A program made the position numbers and the translations under genes. The notes under the pieces were generated by a model, which made no database searches, had not been told where the DNA came from, and saw only the letters and a list, made by a program, of their open reading frames with translations. A stretch of 41,634 bases of DNA from Candidatus Symbiothrix sp. (GTDB taxonomy: Bacteria > Bacteroidota > Bacteroidia > Bacteroidales > Azobacteroidaceae), in the NCBI GenBank assembly GCA_031261285.1, contig JAISKM010000116.1:1-41634 (forward strand), written 5' to 3'. Of the stretch, positions 1-9,231 are shown in pieces; position 1 is the stretch's first letter, and each line of letters begins with the position of its first letter.

Positions 1-2
1 AC

Positions 3-85
3 GCCCTTTCAGGGCTATGGTTGGAGTTGGACATTCCTACACAGGGCGTTGCCCTGTGCTAGTGCTCATAAGGCTTTCAGCCTTA
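3..85. repeat. Cluster of three small palindromes (REP-like)
   Basis: Three short hairpins follow each other: GCCCT/AGGGC (3-7, 11-15), CACAGGGC/GCCCTGTG (40-47, 51-58) and TAAGGCT/AGCCTTA (69-75, 79-85), each with a three-base loop. No ORF covers them. They look like a fragment of a REP-type or IS200-type non-coding repeat cut by the window edge. The family assignment is inference. Confidence 0.5.
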
Positions 86-205
86 CTCTGATGTCGTTGG
101 GTAAAATATCCGATATTCATAATATTTTATTATTTTTACTATCTTTGCAAAGTCATTCCCGTTAACGGAATGTTCCATCCCGTACCCGGAACTATCCACT
201 ACCCT

Positions 206-268
206 CCAATTAACCATTAACCATTAACAATTAATCATTAACCATTAACCATTAACCATTAACCATTA
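206..268. repeat. Heptamer tandem array (CCATTAA type)
   Basis: Nine consecutive 7-bp units of the form CCATTAA/ACCATTA, with a few variants in the middle. The array lies in a gene-free, AT-rich stretch. A second heptamer family (GAATTAT) occurs at three other places in the window. Confidence 0.85.
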
Positions 269-273
269 CTTTA

Positions 274-354
274 AAGATCCCCGCCACAAAGCCCAGACCG
301 AACAAAAATGAAACGAAACAAAAACATTCCGTCTAACACTTTGCGCGGGATCTT
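274..354. repeat. Long imperfect hairpin with GAAACGAAAC loop motif
   Basis: AAGATCCC (274-281) pairs with GGGATCTT (347-354), and inner bases CGC and CAAAG also find partners. The loop holds AAAAATGAAACGAAACAAAA. The same GAAACGAAAC core lies in the loops of the two terminator copies at 33199-33270 and 40930-41000, so this may be a divergent third copy. The rest of 86-650 has no gene. Confidence 0.45.
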
Positions 355-378
355 ATTTTAAATCATCAACATTGACAC

Positions 379-575
379 AGTACTCTTTATACTGCAACTT
401 TGGTGATTTTATAAATGATTGATTGACAGGGAATTATAAATTTTTGATGCAAAATTTATTTTAACATTTGAGGCTTAAAAAGGAGACAGTTGATTTGCGA
501 TGACCGCTGTAAGCCTTGAGAGGTGGTTCTAAACTAAAAAAGTGACAGAGTATAAAGAGTACTCTGTCACTTTTT
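379..575. repeat. Separated inverted repeat ending in a 16-bp perfect hairpin
   Basis: The 15-mer AGTACTCTTTATACT (379-393) is the exact reverse complement of 549-563. The right copy is embedded in a perfect 16-bp hairpin (arms 537-552 and 560-575, 7-nt loop) that ends in five T, so it could terminate transcription on the plus strand. The pair may be the ends of a small degenerate mobile element of about 200 bp. No ORF lies between them. Confidence 0.5.
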
Positions 576-653
576 GTTAGATTTAACTCCGCAAAGGTAA
601 GTCTAATTTTTTAATTAGCCAAATTTTACAAAGAAATTTTATATTTCGCGCGC

Positions 654-684
654 TTGGAAATATCAAAATTTTCATGTAATTTTG
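654..684 (+). promoter_or_regulatory. Bacteroidota-type promoter of the TPR-AraC gene
   Basis: TTG at 654-656 and a perfect TAATTTTG (-7 box, TAnnTTTG) at 677-684 are separated by 20 nt. Transcription would start near 690, leaving a leader of about 24 nt before the ATG at 714. This rules out the TTG at 654 as a start codon. Confidence 0.7.
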
Positions 685-713
685 CGTCCGAACAATATAT
701 AATTATACATAAT

Positions 714-2495
714 ATGAACAACATCAACCGCACCCTGTTAATTTACGCCGGTTTCCTCCTGCTGTCTTGCTTTGCAGTGGCACAGGACAACATAACAGTT
801 GCCAACCGCCAAATAGATTCCATCGCCCGAAGCCTGCCATCACTCGAAGGGCAGGATAAAATGAAAGCCTACCGCCGGTTGGACAGCCTCTATTCCCTTT
901 CCAACCGTCTGGACGAACAGTTAGCTTGTCTGGACGAAGAAATCCGTTACGCCCGCAGGCAAAAAGACCTGAAAGCCGAAGGCCAGGCGAGGCTGGACAT
1001 ACTGGAGGCATCCTACAATCATCAGAACTGGGCGCAATATTTGGAAAGGATGGACGACGACATGGATTTCTGGCACGATAACAGGCAGTGGGACAACTAT
1101 TATTTTGCCTTCTATTTGGCAACGGAAAAGTATATCGGTGACAGTCAGGCACAAACCGCACTCGAAAACGCGGCAAGGGAATACAGCGATGCAAAGGTGC
1201 GGAACTATTCGCCCGGAAAAGGAGTCGCATCGGCAGCTATGGGGCTGGCATACCAGTCGCTGGAACGCTATGGCGAAGCCGTAAAATGTTTTAAAGAATC
1301 CGTTGCCCTCCTCAAAAAGGAAAGATTCACGGAATACGGTTCAACCCTGATGGAGATTTACGATGTATTAACTCAGAACCTGTACAATACAGGCGACCCT
1401 GACGGTGCTGTCCGTGTGCTGAACGAATGGGGAAGACTGTTGGAAGCAAACCGGAAAGAGGTACTTGCCGTGCAATGGCTCGACTGGTACACTACCTGCG
1501 GTATAATCTATACGAATATGGGACGACTGTCCGAAGCGGAAGATATGCTGAACAGGGCAAACAGGATAGCCGAAAACATGGGAGGTGATGCCGTCCTAAT
1601 GGTCAAAGGAGCTTTTATTCCCTTGTATAGTGCACAGAAAAGATACGACAAAGCTCTGTCGCTTGCCGATTCCGTCCTAAATAACTTCCATTTGGTTACG
1701 GACGGATATATACTAATGCAGCAATATAGGCTCGCCATTGCCGATTCAACCGGCAATACCGCCCTTGCAGCCGGGATTTGGAAAGAACTTTACCAACTCA
1801 ACGATTCCATCAAGACCAAAGAAATGGCTGCCCGGCTCGACGAATTTCACACTATCTACGAAGTGGACAGGATAACCATCGAAAAGGAGCGCAACCGCAA
1901 CTACTTCCTCTTTGCCCTTGGCGGATGCCTGCTGCTGGCTGTTGCCCTCGCCCTATACATATATTATAACAGGAAGCTCCTCCGGCGCAACCGCGGCCTC
2001 TACCTCCAAATCAAGGAACAGGACAGGCTCGCCGGGGAACTTGAACGGATGACCGAACATTGCGCCGGCGTGGAGGCGCAGCTAACCGCCCTCCTGCCCG
2101 GTAACAGCAGCGACAACGAACAATGCCTTGCGTCCCTGCAAAAGGGTAATGTCCGTCAGCGCGAACTGGTCGCCCGCCTGCACGACTACCTGCGCAGCGA
2201 AAGAAACTTCGCCAACGTCGATATTGAGAAGGACGATATTGTTGCTGTCCTGGCAACCAACCGGAGCAGCCTCTCCGAAGCCCTGAAAGCCGTAACCGAC
2301 ATGACACTGCACGATTACATCAACGATTTGCGCCTCGAAGAAGCCCGGCAAATGCTTGAACACCACTTCGACCTCACCGCCGAAGCCATCGCTGTCGATT
2401 GCGGTTTCAATTCCTACCGCACCTTTTCCCGCCTCTTTCAGGAAAAATACCGTATCAATCCCGGCGGATATCGCAAGGCCGCCGAGACAAAATAG
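714..2495 (+). CDS. TPR-AraC hybrid transmembrane regulator
   Basis: A 593-residue regulator that probably senses a signal through its N-terminal part and binds DNA through its C-terminus. A signal-like hydrophobic stretch (residues 5-22, ending FAVAQ) is followed by about 350 residues of helical TPR-type repeats. One membrane segment lies near residues 397-418 (FALGGCLLLAVALALYIYY), then a coiled region with KEQDRLAGELER, then an AraC-type double HTH (about 500-593, with AIAVDCGFNSYRTFSRLF). This layout is common in Bacteroidota, where such proteins lie next to surface-protein genes. I chose the ATG at 714 because the promoter -33 element overlaps the alternative TTG at 654 and the signal sequence then starts cleanly. 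A terminator follows at 2516, so it is probably monocistronic. The neighbouring small membrane protein and giant adhesin are plausible targets (inference). Confidence 0.85.
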   Translation: MNNINRTLLIYAGFLLLSCFAVAQDNITVANRQIDSIARSLPSLEGQDKMKAYRRLDSLYSLSNRLDEQLACLDEEIRYARRQKDLKAEGQARLDILEASYNHQNWAQYLERMDDDMDFWHDNRQWDNYYFAFYLATEKYIGDSQAQTALENAAREYSDAKVRNYSPGKGVASAAMGLAYQSLERYGEAVKCFKESVALLKKERFTEYGSTLMEIYDVLTQNLYNTGDPDGAVRVLNEWGRLLEANRKEVLAVQWLDWYTTCGIIYTNMGRLSEAEDMLNRANRIAENMGGDAVLMVKGAFIPLYSAQKRYDKALSLADSVLNNFHLVTDGYILMQQYRLAIADSTGNTALAAGIWKELYQLNDSIKTKEMAARLDEFHTIYEVDRITIEKERNRNYFLFALGGCLLLAVALALYIYYNRKLLRRNRGLYLQIKEQDRLAGELERMTEHCAGVEAQLTALLPGNSSDNEQCLASLQKGNVRQRELVARLHDYLRSERNFANVDIEKDDIVAVLATNRSSLSEALKAVTDMTLHDYINDLRLEEARQMLEHHFDLTAEAIAVDCGFNSYRTFSRLFQEKYRINPGGYRKAAETK

Positions 2496-2515
2496 GGCGT
2501 TCCCTCCCAAAAAAT

Positions 2516-2545
2516 AAAGCGCGGACTTCAAAATCTCCGCGCTTT
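2516..2545 (+). terminator. Rho-independent terminator after the TPR-AraC gene
   Basis: AAAGCGCGGA (2516-2525) pairs perfectly with TCCGCGCTTT (2536-2545), with a 10-nt loop. Confidence 0.8.
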
Positions 2546-2649
2546 GTTATGCCTTATACTTTTACGGGACAAAAAACAGCCCCAAATTAACCGAAATTTT
2601 CCGAAAATAACCGAATGCGCTAATTATATAAAAGTTACGGAAAGACGCA

Positions 2650-2702
2650 TTTCGCCCGAACTCGAAAATACTTTAAATTTGTCCACTATTTCTGTAAATT
2701 TG
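2650..2702 (+). promoter_or_regulatory. Candidate promoter(s) of the small protein/adhesin pair
   Basis: Two TAAATTTG boxes (2674-2681 and 2695-2702) match the Bacteroidota -7 consensus. The first has a weak TTTC at 2650-2653, 20 nt upstream. Upstream, CCGAAA recurs three times between 2585 and 2615 and could be a regulator site; that part is speculative. Confidence 0.4.
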
Positions 2703-2754
2703 TCTACCCTGTCTTGATTTTACTCCCGAACTTTGCTGCCGAAAACAACAAAAT

Positions 2755-3027
2755 ATGGATATATTGATTATATTAAGTACAGTCGCAGGCTTTGTCATCC
2801 TGACAGTCGTCATTATCTTCCAGCAAGTCCGGTACCGGCGGATGACAAGGAAAAAGGACGGAGATATAATCTACCATATTCACGAGCAAGACCGCCTGTC
2901 AAGAGAGTGGGAACACATCCGGATCGAAAATGAAATCCTGATGAAACTCCTGAAAGACAAAAACAGCGGTAAAAATCCGGTTTTCGAAACAAAAACAAAT
3001 GCTAACACGCAGTACGACAATGAATAA
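2755..3027 (+). CDS. Small single-pass membrane protein
   Basis: 90 residues with one N-terminal membrane segment (about residues 3-24, ILIILSTVAGFVILTVVII) and a charged helical tail. The tail motif HEQDRLSREWEHIR resembles the stretch just after the membrane segment of the upstream regulator (KEQDRLAGELER). The protein therefore looks like the membrane plus juxtamembrane part of a TPR-AraC protein, without sensor or DNA-binding domain. Its stop codon overlaps the ATG of the giant surface protein by 8 nt, which implies translational coupling. Its function is unknown; a role as partner or antagonist of the regulator, or in export of the adhesin, is inference. Confidence 0.7.
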   Translation: MDILIILSTVAGFVILTVVIIFQQVRYRRMTRKKDGDIIYHIHEQDRLSREWEHIRIENEILMKLLKDKNSGKNPVFETKTNANTQYDNE

Positions 3028-6000
3028 ATCCAACAAACTAATTGAAAATTATATGATTAAAAAAGAACTTTTGCGGAAAACAACCCGCACGGAAACCAAC
3101 AAGGGGGCAAGCCCTCTCGTTGCATGGGTAATCCTGGTACTGACGCTACTGCCCACGTTTACGCAGTCGGCGTCCGCGGTGACGACGAGCGGCAGCACCG
3201 TCACCATCACCCAAGACGACACCGTCGCCGCGATTAAGACGGCGGTCGAGGAGGCGCTGGGGTCATATACCACCGTCACCGTGCTGGGGACAAAGACGGA
3301 CGCGGACGCAACTTTGACCCTCGACATACCGTCTGCCAAAAAGGTGCAGTGGAAAGCGGTGTACGAAGCGGCAAGCGGCTTTACCGGCACACTTATCACG
3401 CTTTCCGGCACCGGCAGCACCTTTGAGGTGGCGACAGGCGGCGTGCTAAACGCGCAAAACGGTATCGCCCTGTATAATCCCGGAGCGGGCAACACCATTA
3501 CAGTCAGCGGCGGCGCGGTGAGCGGAAACAGCTCATCCGGTGCCATTTACAACTATGCCTTCTCCGGGGCGACTGTACTGATAAGCGGCGGCACAGTGAG
3601 CGGAACCAGCGGAGGAGCGACTATATACAATGCAGGCAAAAACATCAATATTACGGTCAGCGGCGGCACAGTGACCGGGAGCGGGAACAGCTATGCCATA
3701 GCGTTCCCACTCGCGGCAGACTGTACAGTTACCGTCACCGGCGGCACACTCATCGCGCAACGAAATGCCATATTTGCATCCGTCTCCGGTGGAGCGTCGA
3801 ATATCACGGTCAACGTCAGCGGCGGCACGCTCATTTCAAGCAATTCCTATGCTATAGACCTCTTAGCCACAAACAGCACAGCCACGGTCAGCGGCGGTGT
3901 GCTGTTCGGCCGCCGTTCAAATGGCGGAACCACACTTGACGGGGTCGTTTCTGCGACCGGTGGTGTTACCGGCCCCACCGGCACCGGCACCATTATTTTA
4001 TGGGGCGGCAGCTACCCGCAGGAAACCCGATACAAGCCCAACGCCACCAACAACCTTTACCTCTGGCCGGCGGCCGCCACGGCGAAATGGGACATTGTGG
4101 ACGGCAAGGGCGGCATCTCCTTCGTACACGGCGCGAAAAGCGGCTTTATTGAGGCTGCTGGGGCAAAGGTTCTGACCGGCGCCGTCGCGCTCACCGACAT
4201 TATGACCGCCGCCGAAATCAAAACGGCGATTGAGGACAACCTTTATCTCTACGACACCGTTACGGTGACGGGTGGCAAGACGGGGGTGGCCGACACCCTC
4301 ACCCTGGCCATACCGGCGGGCAAAACGGTGCTTTGGAGCGCGGCATACGAAGCGGCGGCGGGTTTTGACGACCCTCTGATTGATACGGGGGACAGCGAGG
4401 GCACGTTTGAACTGGGGGCCAACGGCGTGGTGTTTGGCTACGGGGCGGACGCGAACAGCGTCGTCGCCGCGAACGGCGGCATTACCGGCACGGGCGTTGT
4501 TATCGCGTGGGATAAAGACGAGGCGTCCGCATACGACCCGGGGGACGCCACCGACCTTTCCGTGCTGCCCGCCGGGGCGACGGCTGTGTGGGCCTTTGTG
4601 GGCGGCGAGAAGGGCGTGTCCTACGCAAACGGCGCGAACACCGGCTTTGTGGCGGTAGCGGAGGTCAACCTCTCCGCCGTGGTGGACGTGACGGACAAAG
4701 AGGCGGCCGCCATACAGGCGGAAATCAATTCCTTTCTCGAGGCGGCGGACACCGTCCGCGTCATCGGCTACAATTTGGGGGTCTCAACCGTCGCCCTCGA
4801 CATATCGGCGGGTAAAAAAGTGGTTTGGGACGCGGAATACTTGGGGGTACTTTCAAGCGGCCCGGTTATCGAGCTTACCGGCGGCGGCGAATTTGAGGTA
4901 TCGGAAAACGGCATACTGGACGCGAACGGCACCAACTCCAGTAACTATGCCATATACGCCACAGGCGGCGGCGTTATCAGGGTGAGCGGCGGCTACGTGA
5001 ACGCCCCGGGCGCTGACGCCATACTCGCCAGCAACGCGAACGCCAGAATCTATGTGGAGGGCGGCGAGGTGGTCTCGGCCGACCGCGCCGCCGTGGCCGC
5101 GCTGGGCGGAAGCGTCACGGTGAGCGGCGGCACGGTGCGCTCGATTAGCAGCTACGCCGTCTATACCAACGGCGTGGACAGCAGCGTCAGTGTGACCGGC
5201 GGCACGGTGCGCTCGGGGAATTATATTGCCATACAAAGCCAAGGCAACGTGACTGTGTCCGGCGGCACGGTTACCTCGCCAAAGCACATCGCCATAGCCG
5301 TCAGCGGCTCCAACAGCTGGGTCGATGTGAGCGGCGGCACGGTGGAAAGCGCGGCGACGGACGGCATTCATTCCACTATCTCCATGCCCCCTGTCTATAC
5401 AACCACAACGGTTGCCATATCCGGCACGGGCCGGGTGCTGGCAACCGGCGGCTCACCCGCCATTGACACCTACGGCAGCGTGTTCGTCAGTGACGACGCC
5501 GTGGTCAGCGCCCAGGAAAACACCGCCATACTCTCCTACGGCGACAACGTGGACATTACGGTGAGCGGCGGCGCCCGGGTCAGCTCTCAGGGCATCGACG
5601 CCATAACAACCAACGGCGACCGCGCGAAAATTGAGGTGAGCGGCAACGCCGTGGTCAGCTCCCAGGGCATCGACGCCATAGCAACCAACGGAGAACACAC
5701 CTTCATTACGGTGAGCGGCGACGCCCGGGTCAGCTCTCAGGACGGCTGCGCCATATTCAGCAACGGCGAACACACCTTCATTACGGTGAGCGGCGACGCC
5801 CGGGTCAGCTCCCAAGCGACCTATGCCATAGTGGCCGACGGCAGCGACAGCACCGTCACGGTGAGCGGCGGCGTGGTGAGCACGCAAAACGGCCGCGCCA
5901 TATACGCCTACACCGGCGGCGAGGTTATCGTCAACGGCGGCACGGTGCTGGGCCGCGGCACTATCGCAAAAGCCGTTGTACAGCTTTCGAGCTTTGCCGG

Positions 6001-9000
6001 GCCCACCGACACGGGGCTCCTCATCGCCTGGGAAAGCGACGCGCCGACGCCGACCTATCTCCTGGGCAGCAGCTTGAAGCTGGCGACCATGCCCGACACC
6101 GGCGTCACGGCGGTTTGGGCGACGGTGGGCGGCCAGAACGGCATCGCGTACGCAAACGGCGGGAACACCGGCTTTGTTGAGACAACCGGCGTGACCCTTG
6201 TATCGGCCTCAGATATAGAGAATACGGTGAATATTACCGGCAAGAGCGTGGCGGAAATTGAGGCGGCCCTGACGCTGACGCTGGCGGTACACAACACCGT
6301 GACCGTCACGGGGAGCAAGACGGGGGTGGACGCAACCCTCGCCCTCACCATATCGGCGGGTAAAAGGGTTGTGTGGCAAGCCGTCTACGAGGCGGACGGC
6401 GATTATGACGGCACCCTCATTCGCCTTTTAGGCGCCGGCACCTTTGAGGTTGCGGCGGGCGGCGCGCTGCGGGCGGAAAGCGCTACGGCCCTATACGCCG
6501 ACGACACTTACGGCGCCAGCACCATCACGGTGAGCGGCGGCGCGGTGAGCGCCACAAGCGGCATCGCCATACACGCCTACGGCACCGTCACGGTGAGCGG
6601 CGGCGCGGTGCGCGCGACAGGCGACGGCTGGGCCATACACGCGCGCGGCGTAGACAGCACCGTCACGGTGAGCGGCGGTACGGTGAGCGCCACAACCGGC
6701 TACGCAATCTACAGCGAAGCCCAAGACGGCGGCGTCACGGTGAGCGGCGGCACGGTGAGCGCCACAAGCGGCGAAGCCATACGCGCCAGCAGCCAAATCG
6801 GCACCGTCACGGTGAGCGGCGGCACGGTGAGCGCCACGAGCGGCAGCGCCATACGCGTCTACGGCAACCTCACAGTGAGCGACGGCACGGTGTATTCGAC
6901 AACCGGCCGGGCCGTATACGCCGTCGGCGCAAACAGCGTGGTCACGGTGAGCGGCGGCAGGGTGCAAAACGAGGCGACGATCGCCGCTGTTCCTGTTATA
7001 CAAATGGCCAATACCGTGAACACGGGCAAAAATGTGATTGTAAGCGGCACGGGCAAGGTGCTGGCGGAGGTCAACGCTCACGCCATTGCCACATACGGCA
7101 GCGTGGACGTGGAGGGCAATGCCGAGGTCAGCTCGAATTGGGGCTACAGCATATACGCGCTGGGCGCAACCGGCGTGGTCACGGTCAAGGGCGGCAGGGT
7201 GGCTTCGGCGCACAGCGACGCCATCATCTTAACGGCGGGCGGCGGCATCGTGGTGAGCGGCGGCACGGTGAGCGGCGACAACGCCGCCCTGTGCACGATG
7301 GGCGAAAACAACACCGTCACCGTCAGCGGCGGCACGGTGACCGGCGGCATCGCCATCCTCACGTATGGCGCAAACAGCACGGTGACGGTGACCGGCGGCA
7401 GGGTCATCTCTTTCTACAACTATGCCATACTAGCCGAAGGCGCGAACACAAACGTCACGGTGAGCGGCGGCTTCGTGTACGGCCTCACCATTGCGGGGGT
7501 CGACGCCATTTATATAGACTCCGGCCTCCTTACCGTCAACGGTGCCGCCGTGGTCGTCGCCTGGGATATAAACGCGGGGTGGGAAAACGCGAACCTCTAT
7601 CTCGCGGACAGTGATACTCACCTGGCCTACGGGCCCGCCGGCGCGTCGGCGGTTTGGACGAAAGTCGACAGCCAGCACGGCATTTCCTACGCGAACGGCG
7701 CCAACACGGGCTTCCTCGAAATCCCCGGCGTGACGGTTTTCACCGCCGACGAGGTAGGCGAAACGGTGAGCGTTACCGGCAAGAGCGTGGCGGAAATTCA
7801 AACGGCCATCACGAACTCCCTTCTGTTCCACGACACCGTGACCGTCACGGGGAGCAAGACGGAGGTAGACGACGAGCTCGTTCTCGCCATACCGGCGGGT
7901 AAAACCGTGGTGTGGGAGGCGGTTTACGAAGCGGACAGAGATTTTTACGGCAACCTCGTCAATTTTCAGAGCGCCGGCACCTTTGAGGTTGCGGCGGGCG
8001 GCACGGTGAGCTCGACAGACTATCATGCCATATACGTCAGCGGCGACAACAGCACCGTCACCGTCAGCGGCGGCGCGGTGAGCTCGACAGGCTATTATGC
8101 CATAGCCGCCTACGCCGACGACATTACCATCCTCGTCAGCGGCGGCGCGGTGAGCGCGTATTACGAAGCCATAGACTTTAACGGCGAAAACAGCATTGTC
8201 GAGGTGAGCGGTGGCGTGGTGACCTCGCAATACGGCATGGCCCTATACGGATACAGCGGCAGCAACAACGCGGCCGTCACCGTCAGCGGCGGCGTGGTGC
8301 GTTCGCTAAACAACACCGCCGTTCTTGTCAACAGCGACAACGCCACGGTCACGGTGAGCGGCGGCCTGGTGTTTAGCTCCATCTCGGACGCCAACAGCGT
8401 CATTTATTGTGCCGGCGGCTTTGCCGGGCCCACGGAGACCGGCGTCGTCCTGGCGTGGGACAAAGCGGCGGCGGGAGAATTCCCGGTCTACGGCGCGGGC
8501 AAAACGACAGACCTCACCCGATTGCCGTCTGGCGCAACGGTGGTGTGGGCGAAAGACGGCGCAAAGAGCGGCATATCCTACACAAACGGCGGGAATACGG
8601 GCTTTATTGAAGTAGACGGCGTGACGGTGGACGGTACCCCGCCCGTACTCACGGAGGGAACGGTCAGCCGCACGAGCGACACGGCGGCAACCATCGGCTT
8701 TACCACCGACGAAGCGGGAACGGCGTATTATCTCGTCGTTGAACAGGATGCAACTGCCCCGACAGGCGAGGAAGTCAAAGATGGAACCTCTCTTGGCGCG
8801 GTTGCAGCGGGTGATGTGAGTGGCAAGACCGTCACCCTCACGGCGGGGGCAAAGGATATATATGTTGTGGTGGAAGACGCGGCGGGCAATATCAGTGCGC
8901 CGTTGAAAATAGAGGCGGCGGCGTATGATGATACACCTACCGGTATTAACAGTTCGGCAGCACAAACATTACAAGCCATCTCCACGGATGGCGGTTTGCA

Positions 9001-9163
9001 GGTACGCGGACTTGTACCGGGCGAGGTATTCAGCATCTACAATCTATCCGGTCAGTTGGTTTACAACGGCAACGCGACAGCGCCGGAACAGTTTGTTCCG
9101 CTTAATGTACGTGGGATTTATATTGTGGCGTCGGGCAATCAACGTATAAAAACGGTGTATTGA
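3020..9163 (+). CDS. Giant modular surface protein with T9SS sorting domain
   Basis: 2047 residues. The N-terminus is long and basic, with a hydrophobic core near residues 31-53 (PLVAWVILVLTLLPTFTQSASA). The body holds five tandem modules. Each has a header (DTVTVTGxKTxVDxxL, then AGKTVVWxAVYEA), a variable number of short coils of the type VTVSGGTVxSxxxxAIxxxG, and a footer (AVWAxVGGxxGISYANGANTGF near 364, 532, 1041, 1554 and 1851). Module 2 has no coils, modules 1 and 5 about five or six, modules 3 and 4 about 14 or more. The coils suggest a right-handed beta-helix. After the last module comes an Ig-like stretch and, from about residue 1974, a type A T9SS C-terminal domain (GEVFSIYNLSGQLVY ... 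RGIYIVASGNQRIKTVY). The gene is clearly richer in GC than its surroundings, which suggests transfer. Start alternatives are ATGs at 2999 and 3053; 3020 couples it to the upstream stop. Adhesin function is inference. Confidence 0.85.
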   Translation: MNKSNKLIENYMIKKELLRKTTRTETNKGASPLVAWVILVLTLLPTFTQSASAVTTSGSTVTITQDDTVAAIKTAVEEALGSYTTVTVLGTKTDADATLTLDIPSAKKVQWKAVYEAASGFTGTLITLSGTGSTFEVATGGVLNAQNGIALYNPGAGNTITVSGGAVSGNSSSGAIYNYAFSGATVLISGGTVSGTSGGATIYNAGKNINITVSGGTVTGSGNSYAIAFPLAADCTVTVTGGTLIAQRNAIFASVSGGASNITVNVSGGTLISSNSYAIDLLATNSTATVSGGVLFGRRSNGGTTLDGVVSATGGVTGPTGTGTIILWGGSYPQETRYKPNATNNLYLWPAAATAKWDIVDGKGGISFVHGAKSGFIEAAGAKVLTGAVALTDIMTAAEIKTAIEDNLYLYDTVTVTGGKTGVADTLTLAIPAGKTVLWSAAYEAAAGFDDPLIDTGDSEGTFELGANGVVFGYGADANSVVAANGGITGTGVVIAWDKDEASAYDPGDATDLSVLPAGATAVWAFVGGEKGVSYANGANTGFVAVAEVNLSAVVDVTDKEAAAIQAEINSFLEAADTVRVIGYNLGVSTVALDISAGKKVVWDAEYLGVLSSGPVIELTGGGEFEVSENGILDANGTNSSNYAIYATGGGVIRVSGGYVNAPGADAILASNANARIYVEGGEVVSADRAAVAALGGSVTVSGGTVRSISSYAVYTNGVDSSVSVTGGTVRSGNYIAIQSQGNVTVSGGTVTSPKHIAIAVSGSNSWVDVSGGTVESAATDGIHSTISMPPVYTTTTVAISGTGRVLATGGSPAIDTYGSVFVSDDAVVSAQENTAILSYGDNVDITVSGGARVSSQGIDAITTNGDRAKIEVSGNAVVSSQGIDAIATNGEHTFITVSGDARVSSQDGCAIFSNGEHTFITVSGDARVSSQATYAIVADGSDSTVTVSGGVVSTQNGRAIYAYTGGEVIVNGGTVLGRGTIAKAVVQLSSFAGPTDTGLLIAWESDAPTPTYLLGSSLKLATMPDTGVTAVWATVGGQNGIAYANGGNTGFVETTGVTLVSASDIENTVNITGKSVAEIEAALTLTLAVHNTVTVTGSKTGVDATLALTISAGKRVVWQAVYEADGDYDGTLIRLLGAGTFEVAAGGALRAESATALYADDTYGASTITVSGGAVSATSGIAIHAYGTVTVSGGAVRATGDGWAIHARGVDSTVTVSGGTVSATTGYAIYSEAQDGGVTVSGGTVSATSGEAIRASSQIGTVTVSGGTVSATSGSAIRVYGNLTVSDGTVYSTTGRAVYAVGANSVVTVSGGRVQNEATIAAVPVIQMANTVNTGKNVIVSGTGKVLAEVNAHAIATYGSVDVEGNAEVSSNWGYSIYALGATGVVTVKGGRVASAHSDAIILTAGGGIVVSGGTVSGDNAALCTMGENNTVTVSGGTVTGGIAILTYGANSTVTVTGGRVISFYNYAILAEGANTNVTVSGGFVYGLTIAGVDAIYIDSGLLTVNGAAVVVAWDINAGWENANLYLADSDTHLAYGPAGASAVWTKVDSQHGISYANGANTGFLEIPGVTVFTADEVGETVSVTGKSVAEIQTAITNSLLFHDTVTVTGSKTEVDDELVLAIPAGKTVVWEAVYEADRDFYGNLVNFQSAGTFEVAAGGTVSSTDYHAIYVSGDNSTVTVSGGAVSSTGYYAIAAYADDITILVSGGAVSAYYEAIDFNGENSIVEVSGGVVTSQYGMALYGYSGSNNAAVTVSGGVVRSLNNTAVLVNSDNATVTVSGGLVFSSISDANSVIYCAGGFAGPTETGVVLAWDKAAAGEFPVYGAGKTTDLTRLPSGATVVWAKDGAKSGISYTNGGNTGFIEVDGVTVDGTPPVLTEGTVSRTSDTAATIGFTTDEAGTAYYLVVEQDATAPTGEEVKDGTSLGAVAAGDVSGKTVTLTAGAKDIYVVVEDAAGNISAPLKIEAAAYDDTPTGINSSAAQTLQAISTDGGLQVRGLVPGEVFSIYNLSGQLVYNGNATAPEQFVPLNVRGIYIVASGNQRIKTVY
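5693..5811 (+). repeat. Recent 75-bp duplication inside the surface-protein gene
   Basis: A 44-nt stretch beginning GAACACACCTTCATTACGG at 5693 recurs exactly at 5768. The period of 75 bp is 25 codons, one beta-helix coil. It is the least diverged coil pair noticed in the gene and indicates recent growth by unequal crossing-over or slippage. Confidence 0.8.
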
Positions 9164-9193
9164 CAGCGGTAAACAATTAAAATTTCAATGATC

Positions 9194-9231
9194 AAAAGGA
9201 GGCTATCCCGGCAACGGAATAGTCTCCTTTT
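9194..9231 (+). terminator. Terminator after the surface-protein gene
   Basis: AAAAGGAGGCTAT (9194-9206) pairs with ATAGTCTCCTTTT (9219-9231), with one G-T pair and a 12-nt loop. It overlaps the end of the minus-strand integrase remnant, so it may partly derive from that sequence. Confidence 0.65.

Noticed and set aside
654..713. Start of the TPR-AraC gene at the TTG at 654
   Set aside because: The TTG is the -33 element of a full promoter whose start point lies near 690.
2011..2531. Minus-strand frames opposite the TPR-AraC gene
   Set aside because: They are shadows of a well-supported gene with recognisable domains.
4853..7213. Long minus-strand open frames opposite the surface-protein gene (for example 6491-7213 and 5453-5887)
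   Set aside because: They are mirror frames of a GC-rich repetitive gene. Their repeated residues (AAHRDGAV) are just the antisense of VTVSGGT coils, and they have no promoter.
5100..8360. Regularly recurring GTGAGCGGCGGC as a possible CRISPR array
   Set aside because: The recurrences are codons for VSGG inside one long frame, with uneven spacing and no unique spacers.
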